Part shown: positions 10,100 through 22,000 of the stretch, in pieces
Numbering within the stretch: position 1 is the stretch's first letter
Layout of the letters: every line of letters begins with the position of its first letter
Assembly (NCBI RefSeq): GCF_052324685.1
Contig: NC_135219.1
Coordinates: forward strand, 22,862,316-22,926,315
DNA: 64,000 nucleotides
Origin: Brachyhypopomus gauderio
Taxonomy: Eukaryota > Chordata > Actinopteri > Gymnotiformes > Hypopomidae
Direction of reading: 5' to 3'
Position numbers and translations under genes: made by a program
Notes under the pieces: model-generated
Told to the model about the DNA's origin: nothing
Database searches by the model: none
The model's input: the letters and a program-made list of their open reading frames with translations, nothing else

Positions 10100-13000
10100 G
10101 TGGAGAATGAGTTTTTACCCCAGGACAACTGACCAGCCAAGGCCTGGACAGGAACAGAACCACTTCAAAGACACACCAGGTTTTACCACTCATGGTGAGA
10201 AAAATACATTTTCATATACTGTACATCATTTTATACTTCTATGTAAGACAGTATATTAATTCTTATGAGTATGGATTTCCATAGGCTTATTCATAATAAT
10301 TAAAAGTTAAATATACCCATTTATATAGTAGGTTTCTAAGGTTCAGAAAAATAACATGTTTATTTATTCTAGTGATGACTGTCAAGCTCTTTATTTCATG
10401 TGTACAGGATAATGTAATTAATGGAGCATGGGTTATTTCTTTGATTTCTTTGACTCAGCACAATTTTCATAAATCCCACCATGTTACATATATGTATTAA
10501 CATTGTCCATGTGGCCATGGAAAAAGCAAATAAAAATATTTTTTTTTAAAAAGAAACAGATTTCTAACATGACATCACATTCTTAAGCATTCTCCCCACA
10601 TTCTAATGGCATCACATGGCACCATAGCCCTTGTTATAATCACTTGTTCATTGGGAAACACTTACAAGGCATTTGAGCCTCACTGGGAGGCGTGCTGGGT
10701 TTCACTTTACCTGCTGTGGGATTTTCAGGTGTGCCCTACAACCCCCAAGCGACAGTGATCCACACGGATCCCTGTGGACCAGCACCCTTCCCTCACAGAA
10801 GGACGGCGGGACCCTCAGATGTCGGCCATGTTAACATCCCTGTAGAAGGACCACTCCACACTGGTACTGTGTAACACTGAAGATTACATGCGTATTCAAC
10901 AAACCAAATAATCATGCATGATGAAGTAGAAAAAAACATTTATTACATTTGTTTGTAAGGACTGGCAGAGGTGCAGAACCATCAGCTTTCTGCACATGAC
11001 CTGACCAGTAAAACATCAGTTTTATCAGAAAATATGACATCACATATTCTTCAACATTGTAATGAATTCACATGGCACTGTAGCCCTGTGATATGTTTGG
11101 TGTAGAGTAGAGCACTTTAGAGTGGGCACCTTGACGACCCACATACAGTGTGGGTGTACTGTGACACTCTTTATCTGCTAGGCGGTTGTGTTTAGTCTAA
11201 GGTGATAATGCTTCGAATCATTGTTATACCAGCATAGTATAATACTGATAATACATGTATATGGATTACAGATGTCATTTTTCACTATTTTAGTACACCC
11301 CCAAACAATCTAAACAAAACATTGTCATGCTGCTTTGCTGGTTTCTGATACCTCATCTGGACTGTCTAGCAGTGTCTAGCAGAGGCGAGATGTGCTAGCC
11401 ATGAGCAGAGCTAGGAGGTACTGTAGTTTGGCTCTTCAGTATCTACCAGTATCAGAATTAAAATAATTCTGAATTGTGCCAAAATAATTAAATTAGTGCT
11501 GTCAATTCCAGGTGCCGCGATTAAAAGTCCTCACCAGGATTTTGCTCTGGCTTCCTGGATTGTGTTGATTCCACTAATTTTACCTGAATTGCTAATTAGA
11601 AAATCTAGCAAGCTTGAGCAAAATCCTGGTGAGGACTTTTAATCGCGGCACCTGGAATTAACAGCACTAAATTAAATTGAATCAAATTGTATTGAAATGT
11701 AAGATTTCATGATGCAATGAACTAAAAGAATCATAACTAAGCTAAACTAAAACTGGGTCACACATATACTGAAGCTCTGATAAATGTCTTCCTGCTTCTG
11801 GGCTCACGGATGCCCTGCTTTCAGTTATTCAGTACTACTTCATTGTGCTGCCATTACATGAATTGTAGCAAGATGCATATGAGAAGTTGCCGTTCTCGGT
11901 CCATCTTGCTTGAATCATATTTCAGTGGCACTTTCAGATAAAGAAACATGCAACGTAGTACTAAGGCACTGAGAAATGTTATGGTGAGGTAATTTCTGCT
12001 AATGTCCTTATTCGCCCATGCAGGTGAAGTTGGCTCCAGCAGGTGTTCTAAACTGCCTGTGCTCACTTCACGCACGAGAGTGACCAGGTCAGGACTGATG
12101 AGGCCTTCTCCGCCCACCATCACAATGTTGCCTCCACTCCCCAAACCTGCTGGCCGAGAGCCACTCCGTGCCTTCAGGCCTGCCAAAGGTGAGCTCACTC
12201 TTTTGCTCTCCTGGAAATGGCATCCAAACCATTTGTTGCAGCAACTACAACAAAAAAAGTAAAAAAAAAAAAAAGTATTAAAAAAGCAAAAACTGCTTTG
12301 AAAGCCCTATAGGGGAGACCGGGTATGGTTGTAACATGGGGAGAGTTGTAACTCCATCAGTTCCACTGATCACGGATAAGATAGGAGTCATATGATCATT
12401 TCAGTATTTACCCAATTCCTCCCTGATCCCACATGGTGAATATCAAGGCTGTAAACAGGCACATGCCGATTCCATCGAGAAAAAACTGAATGTATTTCAT
12501 GTTCCATTCTTTACTTTAGCTGTGATATGTTTGGTGTAGAGTAGAGCACTTTAGAGTGGGCACCTTGACAGCCCACATACAGTGACACTCGTTATCTGCT
12601 AGGCGGTTGTGTTTAGTCTAAGGCAGGGGTCTCCAACCTTTTTGAGACTGGGAGCTACTTCTTGGATACAAATTATTGCGGAGGGTTACCAGATTAGAAC
12701 GCATCAATCGAACAAAAAGTTGGTTTGGGGGGGGGGGTGGGGGTGGCGAGGCGAACGAAAGTTGCGTGTAATAATAATAGTAGCAAAAACATGACGTGGC
12801 GACTCATGACGTGGGTGACCCCTGGTTTATTCAATATTGACGGCAGCCTAACTTTTTGATTGACAGCTAATTGAGCAATAGCAAACGAGAGAGAGTGTGT
12901 TATAGTGAATATATGTACATGCCGTTACTTGACAACGCGTCCGCGGAGTGATACAGAGAACGAGAATACCGTGCTGTTATCACACATATCTGCAGGGTTA

Positions 13001-16000
13001 GAACACTTCTCAACCAGTCGGATTGTGAACTAACTGTTGTATAATTGGCGAATAATCATTTAGTGTTAGAAGGGGAGGGACAACTGTGAATTTTGATTGG
13101 ACATGAATTTAAGTAGATTTCTCGATGGGACCAATTAGGTTTACAAATTTATATGTAATTCATTGGCCCTTTGGCGAGCTATTCGGAAAGGGGTGGCGAG
13201 CTACTGGTAGCTCGCGAGCGACGTGTTGGAGACCCCTGGTCTAAGGTTATAATGCTTCGAATCATTGTTATACCAGCATAGTATAATACTGATAATACAT
13301 GTATATGGATTACAGATGTCATTTATCACTATTTTAGTACACCCCCAAACAATATAAACAAAACATTGTCATGCTGCTTTGCTGGCTTCTGATACCTCAT
13401 CTGGACTGCTGCCAAAGCATATATCTATTAATCTTTGTAATCTATGTAACATGGCTTCTTTAAGTATTGGGTATCACCTGGCCAGCGTTAAGCAGTGGTA
13501 TGCAGCAGCAGTCTGTGTGATATAAGGAGTTTGTGCTTTGTACCTACTTCTGTTGGCAAGGACAATGTGAGCTTACAAGCAAGACTAGACTTGAATGTTT
13601 TATTGCAGTCAGTTGATTGTGCCAGCACCCCACTCCCCAGAATGCCAATCCCACATGCCAAAATATCCATTATCATAATCTATTATTATTTAAAATGCAG
13701 TATGATCTGCAGGTCTTAATTTCATATGCTGGTCTGAAGATTGAACGTGTCCTCTACAGTTCTGTCTGTGTTTCATGTCCAGGTTCAGTGGAGCCTCCCC
13801 AGCTCCACTCTCCAGGGTGGAGGAGAGAGAGAGTGGGGAGACTTCACCGGAGCGGAGGACATCTTCAACCCTTGCTCCCAGACATCTTCGAAGCAGCTAA
13901 CCCCAGTGATGCTGGTAGAGGTGACTTATTGATGTTGGCTTTACTTTATATGTCATTGAAATACCTGTACAAAATGTAGAATTTATAATGTTGCATCATT
14001 TGTTTTGTGTTAAAATATTGCTAAATACGATATTTGGGAACAAGGAGATCAGTTAGTCAGAAACTTCACTCAGGTGTCAAGTGAGCGGAGCTAAACTCAT
14101 GAGCATGGATGCCCTTTCCCACGCAGGTTTGCCCAAATCCAGCCGCTTGCTACCTGGGAACCCCCCCGGGTATTTCTTACTGCCCTCCTACCCTCTGGCC
14201 ACTCTTCCGGGAGTGCAGCGAGATACAAGCCCTCGGCGCAGAGACCCGGGCCCGTGGAGGGACAGTACTGGTGAGTGCATGGCTACGTTGCTAAGAACGT
14301 GCTAGGCACACACAGTGAGGCATGGCTGGTTATTTGGGTGCCCGCTTAAGTTAAGTTGGTCTTGCACTAAGCTTGTCTTGCACTTGTTCCCACGTCAGTG
14401 GTAAATTGATGAGCAGATCTAATTTTGTGGTCATATATTCTATATGAATTTAATTTTAACCAACAAATGTGCATATACGTAGATCATTTATAGTCACCAC
14501 TTGTCAAATGTACAAAATACTTAAATTCAAATTTGATGATCTTCATCTGACATGGTTTCACTCAGTAATGGAACAGTGTCTAGCAGAGGCGAGATGTGCT
14601 AGCCATTAGCAGAGCTAGGCTAATGTATCTACCAGTATCAGAATTAAAATAATTCTGAATTGTGCCAAAATAATTAAATTGAATCAAATTGTAAAACTGG
14701 GTCACACATATACTGAAGCTCTGATAAATGTCTTCCTGCTTCTGGGCTCACGGATGCCCTGCTTTCAGTTATTCAGTACTACTTCATTGTGCTGCCATTA
14801 CATGAATTGTAGCAAGATGCATATGAGAAGTTGCCGTTCTCGGTCCATCTTGCTTGAATCATATTTCAGTGGCACTTTCAGATAAAGAAACATGCAACGT
14901 AGTACTAAGGCACTGAGAAATGTTATGGTGAGGTAATTTCTGCTAATGGCCTTATTCACCCATGCAGGTGAAGTTGGCTCCAGCAGGTGTTCCAAACTGC
15001 CTGTGCTCACTTCACGCACGAGAGGGACCTCGTCAGGACTGATGAGACCTTCTCCGCCCACCTCCCCAGTGGAAGCCCTGCAGGAGGAGAAGCCTGGCAG
15101 GAACCTCCACCTGGACCTCGCCCTCATACATGACCCAGATGAGGAGCCAGTGGACAAGGAGGAGGTCAGTAGGAACATATATCATGTTGTACATAGTTGG
15201 AGTATCTCAGTCTCAGATGCATTAGTTTAACTAGTAAGTAAGTTTATTTATAAAGCACATTTTTTATGACGGAGTCAACCAAAGTGCTGTATAGAGGCTA
15301 AAAAGTACAATATATGCCCAACTCATAAAGAAAAAACATGTAGAATTTTACATAGCATAAAACATTTAAAATACATACAAATACACCAACTGATTACACC
15401 AACTGATACAACATAACTGATAGATTTCTTTGGTTGCTGCCTGCAAATGTTACTCAAGTGTTGTACTTTCTGGATTTTAATGCATAAACACAGCATTGGT
15501 CCTAATATAAGCTGACAAACCTAACGTCTGTGTTTACATAATAAAGGCCCTGTAGCATCCCAGTATTAAATCTGACCATGCATGCGATATGCTTTGCTTA
15601 GGTGTCCAAATATGATGAGATGATGTTTCCTTCTGCTGATGCTACATTTGCGTTTATCTCAGTTGTTAAGGATATCAACATAGTCCTAGCACTATGAGAG
15701 GGAGCATTGTCTGGTTGAGAGTATCCATCTCACTTTGGGTATATGGTGGCTGTGAATAAATAAATTAACCTAGTTAAGATATGAAGAGTTTGGTTCCAAA
15801 ACGCTATAAATCCATTTTGATCAATTTGAGTAAAAATGTGTTTTCTTTAAGTGGTAGGCTGAAAACCACAGTTTTTTGTTTCAAACTATCAAATACCATA
15901 CTAAGGTTAAAAAAACACAAACAAATTAAATCAAGATTTTAATATTTAAAGATTTATTTAAAAAAAACAATTCATTTTTTCACAAAACGCAATAAATCCA

Positions 16001-19000
16001 TGCCATGTTTTTTTCAAAATGTCTTATATATCCTTTGTCATTATTAGAAATTTTTTTTGACTGAAAATGTGCAAAATACAATAATAAATAACTGTAAATT
16101 GTACATCTTAATATAATAGTTTGACCATTGGGCCTAAAAACACAAATTCATATAATATATAAATTTATATTATTATAATATAATAACCCTGCTCCTAGCT
16201 TGGTTATGAACAACCCCCAGCAAACAGTGTTTGTACATGAGTCACAGAGCTAAATCTTTTCCACGTTTGATAATTTTGCGAGCTAAACGTGCGCACTTTA
16301 GCCAGTCCGTCTATTTCGCGGCAATGTAACGATTCTCGGTTAGGGGCTGGATAGTCTGCCGCTGATATTCTGCCGCCGACAGTGGGACTGGTCAGAACCT
16401 GGGCATTGATAAAATAAAATAAATATATCTCTTTTTCCAATAACTGCTATACGAACAGGCTCCTCTATATCATCAAAACCGTTCATTTTTGCGGACTTTG
16501 AGAGTGAAAAACGAGACATATTTTAACAAAGTAAGCTACATGAAATGCCGGGCGGCTCAACAGGTCGCGTGCTATGATGTTTACATTCCGTATCTGGTGG
16601 TGCACTGTGATTGGATGAGTGGAGATGTGGCGTACTGCGGGAAATCAGGATTGGCGATTGTTGCATTTTGGAAGGAAAGAGAGAAAGCAGGGCAGTATTA
16701 CACGGCGGATGTGGCGTTTTGATAAAAATTGAATATTGGCTTTTCAAGAGTGGTCACATACCATTCTGATTCTAACTCTTTTTTTTTTTAACTGCATTTA
16801 TCGCGTTTCGGAACCAAACTCTTCATATATTCTGGCATCAAGGCATTGATATGTAGTTAATAATAATAGACCCAGTAAATGTCATTTACCTAACATACAG
16901 GGAGGATCCAGCTTTAAACTGGGCAAAATTTGTGTTTCTTTGGTCATTCAATACTTGTATAGTATTGTTGTATGTACTTGTACTTGACGGATATAGTGGG
17001 TATGGGCAGTTGCACTTGGGCTGACAGACTCTTTATTTTTCAGATGATGAACTCCCTGCGCCTCTTGCGTAAAAGAGTGGCTAAGAAGCGGGCTAAGGTG
17101 AATGCAAGTGGCAGAGAAGCAATGTTGCCTCCACTCACCAAACCTGCTGGCCGAGAGCCACTCCGTGCCTTCAGGCCTGCCAAAGGTGAGCTCACTCTTT
17201 TGCTCTCCTGGAAATGGCATCCAAACCATTTGTTGCAGCAACAACAACAAAAAAAGTAAAAGAAAAAAGTATTAAAAAAGTAAAAACTGCTTTGAAAGCC
17301 CTATACTACAAACAAAAAGCCCCTGCTGATCCTCTTGTACATTGCTATACCTGCACCCATTAACATTGTTTTTCTGCACCATGAAGAAACCACTATGAAA
17401 CCAGAAGTTATATTTGAGATTTTTGATAGAGTATGTGTTAATATGTATTGTGCTTTTCAGGATCTCAAGTGCAAAGCACCAGGGCGTCCCCTGCTGACGA
17501 CATGTCTGAAGGAGTAATTGGCAGAGGTTGGAATTGGTTTGCTGTTAACACTGCATTACACAACACAATGTTTTAAATCTAGTTCTCCATGTTGAATAAT
17601 GTTTTGCTGTCTTCAGGCTGATTTGACCAAAGTTGAGCTGATAGCCCTAAAAGTCCTAGTCAGTTTGTTTGGGTTCTGGTAAAGTGTGAGTGTCTTTTGT
17701 TTTATGGTGCCTGTCATGCATTTATAGCAGTTAACACTTATTGGGACACTTGTAAAGCTGCTTTGTGACAACAACTGTTGTAAAAAGCGCTATATAAATA
17801 CATTTTGATTGATTGATTGATTGGTATTCCTCTCTAGATGAACTCAAACCAGGAACTCCCCGGAAGGATCCCTACTCGCAGCAGACTTTACGGCCCTTCT
17901 CCAAACCAGACCTCGCTCTCGCTCAGAGCTTCAGTCTGCTTAGCTCTGATGACTGGTAAGTCACACCTGCAAAATTCTGAAGCATTTGGCTAGGGCAGGT
18001 TAAACAGCAAGTCATTTATGGTGTTCTGCATATATGGTAAGTATGCATGTATTTAGTGAAGTTTTTTCCTCTTTGTCCCTTTTCTTGTAGCATTTTTTCT
18101 TGCAGTAGCCGATGGTTACAGTGTGTGTCTATGTCCAATATCTTTATACAGGGAGAAGAAAATTGAAGGGTTGATGTTAATCCGTAGATTGGCTCAGCAT
18201 CACTCTGATGTGCTTGGCAGCAGGCTTCATGAGGTCTGCATTGTTCTTATTCAAGAGGTAAGCCACTAGATTTGCTGACTGTGTATCGGTCTGAATGTAC
18301 ATATTACAGGTGATGTTGCTGACAAAGTCAAGTCAGAGTTAGCATAGCACTTTGAAATTCCTTTTTTATAAAAACATTTCTCATCTAATTGAAATTCAGA
18401 TGGCATAGCTAACTGTAATTAGTGATTAAGGTATTTCCGCCTACATAACACATTGCAGTGGTGGATTATACTTATTACGATGGCGGTGGCAGTGTTGGAT
18501 GTGGCTGAAATGAGCTGGAACGTTGTCTTTCCTGCAGGTGCTGCACCTGCGCTCTGCCGTGTCCCGCATGGCGGTGGTGTCCTTGAGGGAGTTGTACTCC
18601 AGCCTGCAGAAAGGGATGGACCAGGAAGTGGAGGCTACAGCTAAGGTCCTCCTCCACAAAGCAGCGGAGTCCAATGCCTTCATCAGGCAGGACGTGGACA
18701 CAGCTCTGGACAGCATGGTGCAGAACTGCACCCCCATTCGGAGCATGAACGCCCTTCTCGCTGGAGGACTCTGGTCAGTTAGCCTGCAGTGAGCTTTAAA
18801 CTGAGGCTTTCAGATAATTTTTACTTCTCCATTGTTCTTTCAAAATATTGCCCTGGCCTATATCAATCAGGGTGGCCGCGGGTCCTTAAAAAGTCTTAAA
18901 TGGTATTAAGTTTAATTTTTGTCAAATAAGGCCTTGAAAAGTCTTATTTTGTCTTAAATTTTCAACCAAAATATCTTAAATTTGCGGAGCTAAATTTAGG

Positions 19001-22000
19001 GAGGAATAATTCCGTCAGCCATGTGTTGAAATTCGGGGGCGGATATCGGTAGATTCCAAATAAAATTAAATAAAATTCCAAATAAAATTAAAGCCAACTC
19101 GCAAGATCATACACGTTAAAATAAAGCACAAAAACTAATAATCAGTTAGTTTTTGTGCTTTATTTTAACGTGTATGTTCTTGCGAGTTGGTTTTAATTTT
19201 ATTTGGAAAACAGTATTAAAAAGTCTTAAAATGTCAAAATTTTCACTTGGTCAAACCTGTAGACACCCTGTCAATATTTTTAGTTATTTATCCTCTTGTT
19301 TATTCTTTTTATTGTGTTCCATCTCCGCTCTGCTGATCCAAACTGCCCTTCACACCACTTAAAGAATAGGCTAGTTAGCTAGCTCACAGAGGACATGCAA
19401 ACATTTTCTGTTTAAAAATTACAGATGTACAATAACTGGTGCAAACTAAGCCATCAAATAGAATATGATCATTTGGTTGTGCACTTAGATCATACATAAG
19501 GGTATTAAGTTTCTTTTTAGAAGCTAAAAGTTGTACTGTATACATTGATTGGATGGATTAATAGTTATTACCTTCTTTTTTTGAATGCCCTAATTGTTTT
19601 CCTTCTGTTTTCCTCAAAAGTCATCTGAATGCTGCAGTAAGAAAGTGTACTGCTCGGCACTTGGCTACTTTGGTAGAGAAGATTGGTGCAGAGCGAATTA
19701 TTCCTGCAGTCTCCAAGTTGGCACAGGACTCTTCCCAAGAAACCAGGTTAGTACTGGGATCAGAACGAGGATTCTACAAGGCTTATTCAGTTTCCCAGAT
19801 AGTAATAAATGGTCGGTATGCTGTGAGTCACGGGTCTCTCACTCACGGTTCTCTCCTGTTTTGGGGTCTGTTCTTCGTCTCAGGCGCTTGGGCCGGCGTA
19901 TGCTGCTGTTCCTGTCCTCCCACCATGATTTTGATAAGATGGTGGAAAAGTACATCCCTGCCAAAGACCTGGCAACCATCAGGGACACTGTCCACACTCT
20001 GAAATCCAAGGTAGCGATTCATGTTTGGATACATGATGAGGATTTTTTATCCCATTCAGCCACTATGCCCCATGTTTACTCACTAAACAAAGCTTATTCA
20101 CAAAACTTTTAGGTGAAACAGACTGCAATAAAAAAAAACCATCTAAACTGTGATGGTAGACATATATTGTAAACAAATAATAAAGTACAGGGCAGTGCGT
20201 GGCACCACACATTGTATTTACAGTAAGGCATGCACAGTGTAGTCCCAGACCCAGTAGTTAAAGGACAGAGCATAGTTCAAAATGAACCGGCTTGAAACCT
20301 TTGGGATAGAATCAAAGTATGAAGCAATATGTGGACTTCAATATCATCACTCCATGTTTTGTGGTGATTTGTACGTGTGTATTCCCAGGAGAGGACAAAG
20401 TTGTCTAGGATTCCAAGATACAAGATGTGTCTCCCTCGTCTGGAGCAGCAAGAAGCTCCAGCCGCACAGGTGGAGCATCAGAACACGCAGCGAATGAAGC
20501 GCAGCCTTAGACACACGGTGAGGGACGTGAGCCCAGACGACGCGGCACCTCTGAAAGGTAACGGCTGACTTCGGCGAATGCTCCCCTCCTGTTTCTTGAG
20601 AACCTTACATTACCGCTTACCCGTGAACCTCTTTCCCATCAGACCTGCAGCTGAACAGTAGTCTTCCAGCACAGACTAAGACCGGTGTCATCCTGGATGA
20701 TTTGCCCTCAAGCTCCAGAAACGCACGCACCCCCAGAAGTCCCGTCAAAAGTTTGAGTCCTCCGCTTCATCCCAGCCCCCCCACGGCTGTCCCTACTAAA
20801 AACATGCTGCCACGACGCAGACGAGGTACCAGACTGATCAGAGCATGTCCGTCCCTTTCAAACAGTTCTGATGAGTGTTGCCTGCTCTTCAGCACTTCAT
20901 GTGTGATCACTGCACTTGCATGTAAATTGCTTTGCTGTTAACACTGCATTACACAACAATGTTTTAAATCTAGTTCACCACATTGAATAATGTTTTGCTG
21001 TCAGCCTTCAAGCTGATTTGACCAAAGTTGAGCTGGTAGCCCTAAAAGTCCTAGTCAGTTTGTTTGGGTTCTGGTATTCTTCTCTAGATGAACTCAAACC
21101 AGGACCTCCCAGGAAGGATCCCCACGAGCAGCAGACTTTACGGACCTTCTCCGATCCAGACCTCGCTCTCGCTCAGAGCTTCAGTCTGCTTAGCTCTGAT
21201 GACTGGTAAGTCACACCTGCAAAATTCTGAAGCATTTGGCTAGGGCAGGTTAAACAGCAAGTCATTTATGGTGTTCTGCATATATGGTAAGTATGCATGT
21301 ATTTAGTGAAGTTTTTTCCTCTTTGTCCATTTTCTTGTAGCATTTTTTTCTTTCAGTATCCGATGGTTACAGTGTGTGTCTATGTTCAATATCTTCATAC
21401 AGGGAGAAGAAAATTGAAGGGTTGCTGTTCATCCGTAGATTGGCTCAGCATCACTCTGATGTGCTTGGCAGCAGGCGTCATGATGTCTGCATTGTTCTTA
21501 TTCAAGAGGTAAGCCACTAGATTTGCTGACTGTGTATCGGTCTGAATTCTAAAATTGGCAGACACCATCAGCATGTACATATTACAGGTGATGTTGCTGA
21601 CAAAGTCAAGTCAGCGTTAGCAAAGTACTTTGAAATTCATTTTTTATAAAAACATTTCTCATCTAATTGAAATTCAGATGGCATATCTAACTGTAATTAG
21701 TGATTAAGGTATTTCCGCCTACATAACACATTGCAGTGGTGGATTATACTTATTACGATGGCGGTGGCAGTGTTGGATGTGACTGAAACGAGCTGGAACG
21801 TCGTCTTTCCTGCAGGTGCAGAACCTGCGCTCTGCCGTGTCCCGCATGGCGGTGGTGTCCTTGAGGGAGTTGTACTCCAGCCTGCAGAAAGGGATGGACC
21901 AGGAAGTGGAGGCTACAGCTAAGGTCCTCCTTCACAAAGCAGCGGAGTCCAATGCCTTCATCAGGCAGGACGTGGACACAGCTCTGGACAGCATGGTGCA

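Larger units (their letters stand above)
11093..12306 (+). repeat. Internal duplication with deletions (copy of parts of 12525-17307), unit 1
   Basis: This stretch is a mosaic of three downstream pieces. 11093-11365 matches 12525-13413 without the MITE there. About 11366-12115 matches 14575-15062. About 12122-12306 matches 17116-17307. Intron sequence is included, so this is DNA duplication and not a retrocopy. It creates the hybrid exon 12024-12188. About 220 bp of unrelated sequence (12307-12520, starting like a DNA-transposon end, 'ggggagaccgggtatggttg') separates the two copies. Confidence 0.8.
10100..17526 (+). other. togaram2: N-terminal, low-complexity exons of the TOGARAM2-like gene, unit 1
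   Basis: Eight exons, nearly all phase 1 to phase 1, encode a proline-, serine- and arginine-rich region with no folded domain visible. It starts 'MSFYPRTTDQPRPG' and ends 'ASPADDMSEGVIGRG'. The exon 17044-17185 encodes 'MMNSLRLLRKRVAKKRAKV', a short helix-like basic stretch that also precedes the TOG block in relatives. Because so many exons are phase-symmetric, exon gain or loss keeps the frame, which helps explain the rearranged exon 12024-12188. Any untranslated first exon upstream of 10100 could not be located. Confidence 0.6.
17541..20642 (+). repeat. Internal 3.3-kb tandem duplication, copy A, unit 1
   Basis: Matches 20932-24760 over exons and introns, with an offset near 3278 in the middle part. 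Copy A uniquely holds an L2-type tail (17750-17822) and the hairpin element 18868-19270. It lacks 33 bp in one exon and lacks the 1,024-bp element of copy B. Confidence 0.88.
17838..20825 (+). other. togaram2: First TOG3-type exon block (A) plus linker, unit 1
   Basis: Seven exons encode 'DELKPGTPRKDP...', then HEAT-like helices: 'WEKKIEGLMLIRRLAQHH', 'VLHLRSAVSRMAVVSL', 'NAAVRKCTARHLATLVEK', 'RRMLLFLSSHHDFDKMVEK'. A linker follows (20389-20557, and 20643-20825 ending 'KNMLPRRRRG'). The helix repeats and the 'AVRKCTA-HL' signature are TOG-domain hallmarks in TOGARAM proteins. Compared with block B, exon 19621-19746 is 33 bp shorter, removing 11 residues in frame between two helices. The linker exon is in frame here. 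Confidence 0.72.

Noticed and set aside
14798-15178. Minus-strand 126-codon frame, and the similar one at 11854-12198
   Set aside because: Antisense to TOGARAM2-like exons and flanking intron; present twice only because of the internal duplication.
16204-16722. Frames inside the 1,042-bp inverted-end element as possible genes
   Set aside because: Short, no recognisable domain, and wholly inside a non-autonomous element.
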